A stretch of DNA of 64,000 nt from Lentzea albidocapillata subsp. violacea. GTDB taxonomy: Bacteria; Actinomycetota; Actinomycetes; Mycobacteriales; Pseudonocardiaceae. Shown here in pieces: positions 58,518 through 64,000 of this stretch. The number at the start of each line of letters is the position of its first letter. Position 1 is the first letter of the stretch. The notes below the pieces were generated by a model. That model saw only the letters and a list, made by a program, of their open reading frames with translations. It searched no databases and was not told where the DNA came from. The stretch spans positions 310,001 to 374,000 of the forward strand of contig NZ_FNET01000006.1 of NCBI RefSeq assembly GCF_900100275.1, written 5' to 3'. The translations under genes and the position numbers were made by a program.

Positions 58518-59159
58518 ATGACCACTACCCGCACCGAGACGCTTTCCCTCACCGACGGCCGTGAGCTGCGGGTGACGATCGCCGAACCCGACTCCGCCGT
58601 GCGGGGCGGCCTCGTGGTGCTGCACGAGGCCCGCGGTATCACCGCAGGTGTGCGCACGCTCGTCAGCAGCCTTGCCGACGAGGGCTGGCTCGCGATCGCG
58701 CCGCACCTCTACGACGCGGACCGGGTACACGGTGACGACATCAAGGACCAGGTCAGCAAGCTCAACGGCGACCGGCTGCTCGCGGACACCGACGTCGCGT
58801 TCGTGTGGCTGGGCCAGCAGGGCGTGGACGCCGACCGGATGGGCGTCGTCGGGTTCGACATCGGCGGCACCGTCGCCATGGTGGTCGCCGCCAGCCGCAC
58901 GATCGGCGCCGCCGTCACCGTGCAGGCGCCCGGCATCCTGGAGCCGCTCTCGGACGGCCTTCCGGCGTTGGTGGACGTGGCGGGCGACCTCACGTGCCCG
59001 TGGCTCGGCATCTTCAGCGACGAGGAGTCGGAAGAAGTGAGCAAGCTTCGTGATGCTGTGATCAGCTCCGAAACCGCGTCCGATCTGGTTCGTTTCACTG
59101 TTTCGAGTGACGAAGCATGGGTTCGTGCGTTGAACTGGTTCGACGCTCACATGAGGTAA
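58518..59159 (+). CDS. Dienelactone hydrolase-family protein with altered catalytic triad
   Basis: A 213-residue alpha/beta hydrolase. It shows the DLH landmarks GGLVVLHEARGITAGVRTLV near 33-52 (Glu in the place of DLH Glu36), LADEGWLAIAPHLYD near 56-70 and the nucleophile elbow VVGFDIGGTVAM near 111-122. In dienelactone hydrolases the elbow is G-x-C-x-G-G; here position 114 is Asp. The C-terminal His of the triad is not evident either. It may be a hydrolase with an Asp nucleophile or a non-catalytic relative. ATG 58518 follows GTGGGA. Confidence 0.8.
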   Translation: MTTTRTETLSLTDGRELRVTIAEPDSAVRGGLVVLHEARGITAGVRTLVSSLADEGWLAIAPHLYDADRVHGDDIKDQVSKLNGDRLLADTDVAFVWLGQQGVDADRMGVVGFDIGGTVAMVVAASRTIGAAVTVQAPGILEPLSDGLPALVDVAGDLTCPWLGIFSDEESEEVSKLRDAVISSETASDLVRFTVSSDEAWVRALNWFDAHMR

Positions 59160-59226
59160 GGGTCTTTCCGGCGGATTGGAACCGAACCGTCCTCCAGGTA
59201 CATCTAAGGAGTGCTTCGGACGGCTG

Positions 59227-59255
59227 ACTGGGTGTAGCTGCGCGTAACACCCAGT
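59227..59255 (+). promoter_or_regulatory. Dyad symmetry upstream of the type VII substrate cassette
   Basis: Perfect 9-bp arms ACTGGGTGT (59227-59235) and ACACCCAGT (59247-59255) with an 11-base centre, 39 bp before ATG 59295. It could be an operator or a leader hairpin. Confidence 0.4.
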
Positions 59256-59294
59256 ACTGCGGTGACGAGTTAGCAGTGCAGGGGGTTACTAGGG

Positions 59295-59849
59295 ATGGCT
59301 GAAGGCACTGGGACAGGTACCGGGACGACCGGCGCGGCGACGACGGGCACCGTGCCGCCGGCGCAACCGCCGGCGGTGACACCGGAGGTCACGACGTCGA
59401 CCACCGTGCCGATCACGGCTGAGCAGCTGGCGGCGGTGAAGCCTGTTCTCCAGCAGCAGATGCTCGTGGACAAGGCGGAGGCGAGCCATGCCGCGGCCAA
59501 GCTCGACCAGGCGGCGGACGACGGGAAGCTGACGCTCGACGTCGACGCGGCGGACGCGTTGATCAAGGCCGTCGATGCGGCCCGGGACCAGGTGATGGAC
59601 CTGTGGAAGCGTGCCACCGACCAGCTGGCCACACCGCTGCAGCTGGGGGAGAACCCGGTCGCCAAGGCGATCAGCGCGCGGTTCTCCGACCTGGCCGTCG
59701 GTGAGGACTCGGGTGCCGCCAAGGCGTTGCTGGACCTCTTCAAGGTCCTCGACGACATCGGCAACGCCCTGCGCCGCAACCGCGACACCATTCGCGACGC
59801 CGACGAAGAGGCCGAGAAGTCGATGAAGAACGCCGGGGGGTCCTGGTGA
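59295..59849 (+). CDS. PE-like helical partner of the type VII secretion cassette
   Basis: A 184-residue protein. The first 40 residues are Gly/Thr/Pro-rich without a signal peptide; residues 42-180 are predicted helical (ITAEQLAAVKPVLQQQMLVDKAEASHAAAKLDQAADDG, in part). I do not see the PE motif or WXG, and sequence alone gives no family. The assignment rests on context: it overlaps (GTGA) a PPE-like gene, followed by espG, the order in which PE, PPE and EspG chaperone genes occur. ATG 59295 has AGGG just upstream. Confidence 0.6.
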   Translation: MAEGTGTGTGTTGAATTGTVPPAQPPAVTPEVTTSTTVPITAEQLAAVKPVLQQQMLVDKAEASHAAAKLDQAADDGKLTLDVDAADALIKAVDAARDQVMDLWKRATDQLATPLQLGENPVAKAISARFSDLAVGEDSGAAKALLDLFKVLDDIGNALRRNRDTIRDADEEAEKSMKNAGGSW

Positions 59850-61105
59850 GCCACGGATCGCACGACAACAAGGGCAACGGAGACAAGGACGACAAGTCGT
59901 CGCACCACGGCGACGGCAAGTACGACCGCAGCGACCTGCACGAGCCGGTCGACTGGATGACGTACACCCACGAGCAGCTCTACAAGATGGTGCACACGGG
60001 CGTGAACCTCGACGGTGCCCAGGCCGCCGCCACGAACTGGCAGAAGATCGGCGAGGACATCGCCGGCGTGCGCACGAGCCTGCTCAAGGCCGTCGAGGAC
60101 TCGTCGGTCGGCTGGGACAGCGAGTCGGCCCGGCTCGCCCGTGACGGTCTGACCGAGGTCACCAACTGGGTCGACGACACCGCGAACTACGCGACCAAGG
60201 TCTCGGCCGCGATCACGACCGAGACCAGCAACGTCGAAGCCGCGCGTGCCGCGATGCCGCCGCCTCCCAAGGCGCCGGAACCGCCGGTGCCCCCGGAGAC
60301 GACGGTGCCCAGGCCGGCGCTGCAGGAGAGGTTGCGGACGGTCGACCAGGTCGACGGTTTCGCGAGCCTGCGGGAACCGCGCCTGATCGCGCAGCCGCAG
60401 ACCGAGTTCGCCGGCTTCGCGACCATCGGCAGCAGCCCCGTCGACGCCCTCGCCGCCAACGACGCCTCGCACCGCCGCGCGGCGGACGTGATGGCGGCGT
60501 TCCAGCGCAACTCGGCCGCGGTCGACCAGACCGTGCCCGCGCAGTTCACGCCTCCCGTCAACCCGATCAACCCGGCGCCGGTCGGCGGCGATCTCACCGG
60601 CCGCACGCCGGCGACGCCCTCGGACGGCGCGGGCGGTGGCGCGGGTGCTCCCGTCACGACCGGCACGCAGAACCAGAACCGCGGCACCACGAACACGTCC
60701 TCGCGCTACGGCGGCGGAGGTGCCGGTGGCCGTGGCGGCGCCGGAGGGTTCGGTGGCTTCGGCGGCATGGCCCGTCCGTTCGGCTCCGGCAGCGGCAACC
60801 AGGGCGCTGCCGCCGCCAGTGGCGCCGGCGGTGGCGCGTCCGCCGGTGGCTCGGCCGGTGTGAGCGAGGGCTCGCGCGGTGGTGGCGCCGGCGGCGCGGC
60901 GGCCGCGGCCTCGGCCGCACCCGGCAACACGACCAAGGCGTTCCAGAACCCGCTCGCTATGGGCGGCGCGCCGATGGCCGGTGCCCCCATGGCCGGCGGC
61001 GGCCAGAACGACTCGAAGGAACACAAGACGGCGAGCTACCTGGAAGAGGACGACAACGTCTTCGGCCTGGATCGCAAGGCGGCCCCGCCGGTGATCGGTC
61101 AGTGA
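59846..61105 (+). CDS. PPE-like type VII secretion substrate
   Basis: A 419-residue protein. After a His/Lys/Asp-rich start, residues about 35-155 form the PPE-like helical hairpin (DWMTYTHEQLYKMVHTG, AATNWQKIGEDIAGVRTSL, VGWDSESARLARDGLTEV), with the WxS/WxG-like turn at VGWDSE. A Pro segment (PPPPKAPEPPVPPETT) and a Gly/Ala/Ser-rich low-complexity region (about 265-375) follow. It ends with SYLEEDDNVFGLDRKAAPPVIGQ-like residues (quoted in part), a tail typical of actinobacterial PPE/EspB-like proteins. It is probably exported by an ESX system encoded elsewhere. Overlaps its neighbours by GTGA at both ends. Confidence 0.78.
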   Translation: MSHGSHDNKGNGDKDDKSSHHGDGKYDRSDLHEPVDWMTYTHEQLYKMVHTGVNLDGAQAAATNWQKIGEDIAGVRTSLLKAVEDSSVGWDSESARLARDGLTEVTNWVDDTANYATKVSAAITTETSNVEAARAAMPPPPKAPEPPVPPETTVPRPALQERLRTVDQVDGFASLREPRLIAQPQTEFAGFATIGSSPVDALAANDASHRRAADVMAAFQRNSAAVDQTVPAQFTPPVNPINPAPVGGDLTGRTPATPSDGAGGGAGAPVTTGTQNQNRGTTNTSSRYGGGGAGGRGGAGGFGGFGGMARPFGSGSGNQGAAAASGAGGGASAGGSAGVSEGSRGGGAGGAAAAASAAPGNTTKAFQNPLAMGGAPMAGAPMAGGGQNDSKEHKTASYLEEDDNVFGLDRKAAPPVIGQ

Positions 61106-61857
61106 CCGAACGCCAGTACACGGTGAGCTCGCAGGAGTTCTTCCTGCTGTGGCAGGCCGTGCACGGCGAGGACCGCGTCGTGCCGCTCGGTACGCCCCAC
61201 GTCGGGGCCACCCGAGCGGCGCGGCAGCGTCTCGTCGACGAGAGCTCACGGACGTTGCAGGCCCGCCGGCTGGGCACGGTCCAGCGCCCGGATCCCGACC
61301 TGAGGGCGTTGATCAGCGGCCTCGGCGAGTTCGACCGGGCGTTGGAGATCGCGTACTTCAAGGGCACCGAACTGGCCCGCGGCATCGCGTGCGCCGGCTG
61401 GGGCGGTGCCTTCGCCGCCCGCGTGAACGGCGAGGTGCACCTGTACCCGTTCCATCCGACGTCGCTGGCCTCGGCCACGGTGTCGTCGTTGCCAGGTCTC
61501 GCACCGGGCACCGGCCGTGCCGTGAACGTGCGCTGGGACGACTACGTCCGCGCGGGCCAGGCGGGCGAGCAGGACGGCAAGCAGGCGTTCCTGGAGGTCC
61601 TGCGCGACGCGGGTATCCGCGAGCCGGAGGCGCACAACCTGATGCGGATCGTCACGTCCCGCATCGGCGGCGGCGAACTGGGCCTGACCGCCCGCAACCG
61701 CGACGGCGTGCCCCGACCGACCGGCCGATCGGTCTCGTGGCTCGACACCCGCGAGGGCCGCTACCTCCTGCGCAGGCAGGACGGCTGGCTCGTGCTGGCC
61801 CCGGCCGACGCCTCACGCCTGACCAGCGCCGTCGACGAGTTGATCGCGGCGGGATAG
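61102..61857 (+). CDS. EspG-family chaperone of type VII secretion
   Basis: A 251-residue protein of the EspG fold. FSSQEF-like start (YTVSSQEFFLLWQAVHGED), ARLG/RRLGTVQRPDPDLRAL near 52-68 and VSWLDTREGRYLLRRQDGWLVLAPAD near the C terminus are typical. EspG proteins bind the tip of a cognate PPE protein in the cytoplasm and deliver it to the ESX machinery. GTG 61102 overlaps the PPE-like stop, which supports a dedicated pair. No EccA-E or mycosin genes are in the window. Confidence 0.85.
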   Translation: MTERQYTVSSQEFFLLWQAVHGEDRVVPLGTPHVGATRAARQRLVDESSRTLQARRLGTVQRPDPDLRALISGLGEFDRALEIAYFKGTELARGIACAGWGGAFAARVNGEVHLYPFHPTSLASATVSSLPGLAPGTGRAVNVRWDDYVRAGQAGEQDGKQAFLEVLRDAGIREPEAHNLMRIVTSRIGGGELGLTARNRDGVPRPTGRSVSWLDTREGRYLLRRQDGWLVLAPADASRLTSAVDELIAAG

Positions 61858-61932
61858 TTCCACATCGGTGGGCTGGCGCAAGTCCGCCAATCACACATGG
61901 ACGTGCGGTTGTGCCTCGGTTAGACATGGGGC

Positions 61933-63876
61933 ATGACCGACACCGACGTCGAACTGCTGTGGCGCCCGGACCCCACGAGGGACAACGGGATGACCGCCTT
62001 TCGGACCTGGCTCTCCGAGCAGGGCCGCGACCTCCCCGACTACGAGTCGCTGTGGGAGTGGTCCGTCTCAGACCTCGAGGGGTTCTGGGGCGCCATAGCT
62101 TCGTACTTCGACGTCAGGTTCCACACCGAACCGTCACGCGTGCTGGGTGCCACGGAGATGCCCGGCGCCGAGTGGTTCCCCGGTGCCACCCTGAACTACG
62201 CCGAGCACGCGCTGCGGCGCGGAGGCGACGACGACCTCGCCGTGATCTTCCATCGCGAAGACGGCGTCACCTCTTCTTTGACGTTCGGCACGCTGCGCTC
62301 TCGCGTTGCCGCTTTCCGGACCGCATTGGCCTCCCTGGGCGTCGCCAAGGGCGACCGGGTGGTGGCACTGGTCCCCAACGCCCCCGAGGCCCTCATCGCC
62401 TTCCTGGCGGCCGCCTCGCTGGGCGCCACGTGGTCGTCCTGCTCCCCGGACTTCGGCGCCCGCGCCGTGGCCGACCGCTTCACCCAGATCGAGCCCGTGG
62501 TGTTCGTGGCGGTCTCGGGCTACGTCTACAACGGACGGTCGTTCGACTGCCGCCCGGTCGTGGAGGAGATCCGCGCGCAGATCCCGTCGCTGCGCGCCAC
62601 GGTCCTGATCGACTACCTGGACAACGGCTCGACCCTGCCGGACACGCTGTCGTTCACGGAACTGGTGGCCGCTCACCAGGGCGTCGCGCTGGAGTTCACC
62701 CCGGTGCCGTTCGACCACCCGCTGTGGGTGCTCTACTCGTCCGGCACCACCGGCCTGCCCAAGGGCATCGTCCAGGGCCACGGCGGCATCGTGCTGGAAC
62801 ACCTCAAGATGCTGGGCCTGCACAGCGACCTCGGCCCCGGCGACCGCTTCTTCTGGTTCACCACCACCGGCTGGATGATGTGGAACTACCTGGTGGGCGC
62901 CCTCATGGTCGGCACCACGATCGTCCTGTACGACGGCAGCCCGGCGTTCCCGTCGCTGAACGTGTTGTGGCACTTGGCCGAACAGCACCGCGTGACCTAC
63001 TTCGGCACCTCGGCCCCGTACGTCCAGTCGTGCCTGAAGGAGGGCATCGACCCGTCCGCCCGCTACGACCTGACGGGCCTGCGCGTCGTCGGCTCGACCG
63101 GCGCACCCCTGACCCCTGAAGGCTTCCGCTGGATCGCCTCCGCCGTAGGCAAGGACGTCCAGATCGCCTCCGTCTCCGGCGGCACCGACCTCTGCACCGC
63201 CTTCGTGGCAGCCTCCCCGGACCGTCCCGTCTGGCTGGGCGAACTCTCCTGCCGAGCCCTCGGCGCCGCGGTCTTCGCGTACGACGAGTCCGGTACCGCG
63301 CTGGACAACGAGGTCGGCGAACTCGTCATCACCAAGCCGATGCCGTCCATGCCGGTCTACTTCTGGGGCGACGAGGACGGCTCACGCCTCCGCGACGCGT
63401 ACTTCGACACATATCCCGGAATCTGGCGCCACGGCGACTGGATCCGCATCACCCCGCGAGGCTCGGCGGTGATCTACGGCCGCTCCGACTCGACCCTGAA
63501 CCGCGGCGGCGTCCGCATGGGCACCTCGGAGTTCTACCGCGTGGTCGAGTCGATCGAGGGCGTCGTCGACTCCCTGGTGATCGACACCTCGGGCGTGACC
63601 GAGGGCGAACTCCTCTGCTTCGTCGTGCTGGACGGAGTAACGCTGCCCGACGTGGAACCGTTGCTACGCCGTGAATTGCGCGCATCGTTGTCCCCTCGCC
63701 ACGTCCCGAACCGCTTCGTGGCGGTGGCCGAGATCCCCAGGACTCTCAACGGCAAGAAGTGCGAGGTCCCGGTCAAGAAGATCCTCGCCGGCATGGACCC
63801 GGACCGAGCCGTCAGCCGGGGCGCCCTCCGCAATCCCGAGTCCCTCCAACCGTTCCTGGAAATCGCCTCGGAATGA
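61933..63876 (+). CDS. Acetoacetyl-CoA synthetase
   Basis: A 647-residue ANL-superfamily enzyme that activates acetoacetate with ATP and CoA. The N-terminal ACAS-type region has YESLWEWSVSDLEGFWGAIASYFDV (about 37-61), followed by GAEWFPGATLNYAEH. The ATP motif YSSGTTGLPKGIVQGHGG is near 269-286, SVSGGTDLCTAF near 416-427, the hinge GRSDSTLNRGGVRMGTSEFY near 516-535 and the catalytic Lys is in LNGKKCEVPVKK near 608-619. These are specific to acetoacetate-CoA ligases. ATG 61933 has GGGG upstream. It allows ketone bodies to be reused for lipid synthesis. Confidence 0.92.
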   Translation: MTDTDVELLWRPDPTRDNGMTAFRTWLSEQGRDLPDYESLWEWSVSDLEGFWGAIASYFDVRFHTEPSRVLGATEMPGAEWFPGATLNYAEHALRRGGDDDLAVIFHREDGVTSSLTFGTLRSRVAAFRTALASLGVAKGDRVVALVPNAPEALIAFLAAASLGATWSSCSPDFGARAVADRFTQIEPVVFVAVSGYVYNGRSFDCRPVVEEIRAQIPSLRATVLIDYLDNGSTLPDTLSFTELVAAHQGVALEFTPVPFDHPLWVLYSSGTTGLPKGIVQGHGGIVLEHLKMLGLHSDLGPGDRFFWFTTTGWMMWNYLVGALMVGTTIVLYDGSPAFPSLNVLWHLAEQHRVTYFGTSAPYVQSCLKEGIDPSARYDLTGLRVVGSTGAPLTPEGFRWIASAVGKDVQIASVSGGTDLCTAFVAASPDRPVWLGELSCRALGAAVFAYDESGTALDNEVGELVITKPMPSMPVYFWGDEDGSRLRDAYFDTYPGIWRHGDWIRITPRGSAVIYGRSDSTLNRGGVRMGTSEFYRVVESIEGVVDSLVIDTSGVTEGELLCFVVLDGVTLPDVEPLLRRELRASLSPRHVPNRFVAVAEIPRTLNGKKCEVPVKKILAGMDPDRAVSRGALRNPESLQPFLEIASE

Positions 63877-63910
63877 TCTAGGTCACGCCGCGCGCGGCGA
63901 CCAGGACTTT

Positions 63911-63977
63911 AACGCCCCTCTTCACCCCTCTGAACGTGCTCTGACCAGCAGGTTCTGGCGTAGGAGGGGGGCGTTTT
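63911..63977 (+). terminator. Possible structured RNA or terminator near the window end
   Basis: AACGCCCC (63911-63918) pairs with GGGGCGTT (63968-63975) followed by TT, enclosing a 49-base region with a smaller CCAG/CTGG hairpin. A 14-base palindrome (CGCCGCGCGCGGCG) lies at 63886-63899. It could end the acetoacetyl-CoA synthetase transcript or belong to the leader of a gene beyond the window. Confidence 0.35.
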
Positions 63978-64000
63978 GCAACTCGGTTGAGGACCTGTGT

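Overview
The window is high-GC actinobacterial DNA with frequent GTG/TTG starts, many leaderless-type promoters and tightly overlapping ATGA/GTGA gene junctions. Several markers place it in the Corynebacteriales/Pseudonocardiales branch: the galactan genes glf, glfT1 and glfT2, a Wzm/Wzt exporter, the proteasome activator PafE (Bpa), an EspG/PPE-type secretion cassette and a chaplin. Galactan genes occur here without any arabinan genes, and chaplin and SdrB-like wall proteins are present. That would suit a Pseudonocardiales member such as a Lentzea or Saccharothrix-type organism, but the genus is inference.

Layout. 1-6407 holds the end of a histidine phosphatase, a pentapeptide-repeat protein, a septum-formation protein with a small metallopeptidase, a three-gene YgiB/YgiC/DUF350 operon, and serS behind a large inverted repeat. 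6572-11911 is the most unusual block: an LpxA-like acyltransferase, a dedicated acyl carrier protein, an SDR, an acyl-activating enzyme, a LuxE-like acyl-protein synthetase and a LuxC-like acyl reductase, the last five overlapping end to end. 11972-16037 carries a WecB-like epimerase, LhgO, an LLM oxidoreductase and a HAD phosphatase. 16261-29024 is a glycan assembly block: DegT aminotransferase, Gfo/Idh oxidoreductase, a large polytopic protein, two family 2 glycosyltransferases, a flippase, a DUF2304 protein, glf and two GlfT2-type galactofuranosyltransferases with a MITE-like element between them. 29025-31935 is a carbohydrate ABC importer without an ATPase gene. 32080-36140 is glfT1-wzt-wzm, a TylF-type methyltransferase and pafE.

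36232-39722 has a degenerate aminotransferase-fold protein, a methyltransferase, a quinone oxidoreductase and an acetyltransferase. 39800-56512 is rich in secreted and surface proteins: M28 peptidase, second large polytopic protein, 5'-nucleotidase, Pro-rich protein, triple chaplin, zinc peptidase, an M28 pseudogene, and two giant SdrB-like wall proteins that share a promoter and leader. One tRNA-Ser(UGA) lies at 43548-43632. 56635-63876 contains a TauE-type permease, hisC, a hydrolase lacking its usual nucleophile, a PE-like/PPE-like/EspG cassette and acetoacetyl-CoA synthetase.

How it fits together. As I recall the Mycobacterium tuberculosis map, the order gpm, Rv3836, Rv3835, serS, HAD, glf, glfT2, [wzm, glfT1, wzt], pafE, Rv3778c, Rv3777, hisC2 is the backbone of this window in compressed form. 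The LuxC/LuxE block, sugar genes, ABC importer and surface-protein block then look like insertions into a conserved envelope region. Glf makes UDP-galactofuranose, GlfT1 and the GlfT2-type enzymes build galactan on a lipid carrier, and Wzm/Wzt would export it. The neighbouring aminosugar, acyl-chain and methyl-transfer genes are candidates for decorating that or a related surface glycan, which is inference.
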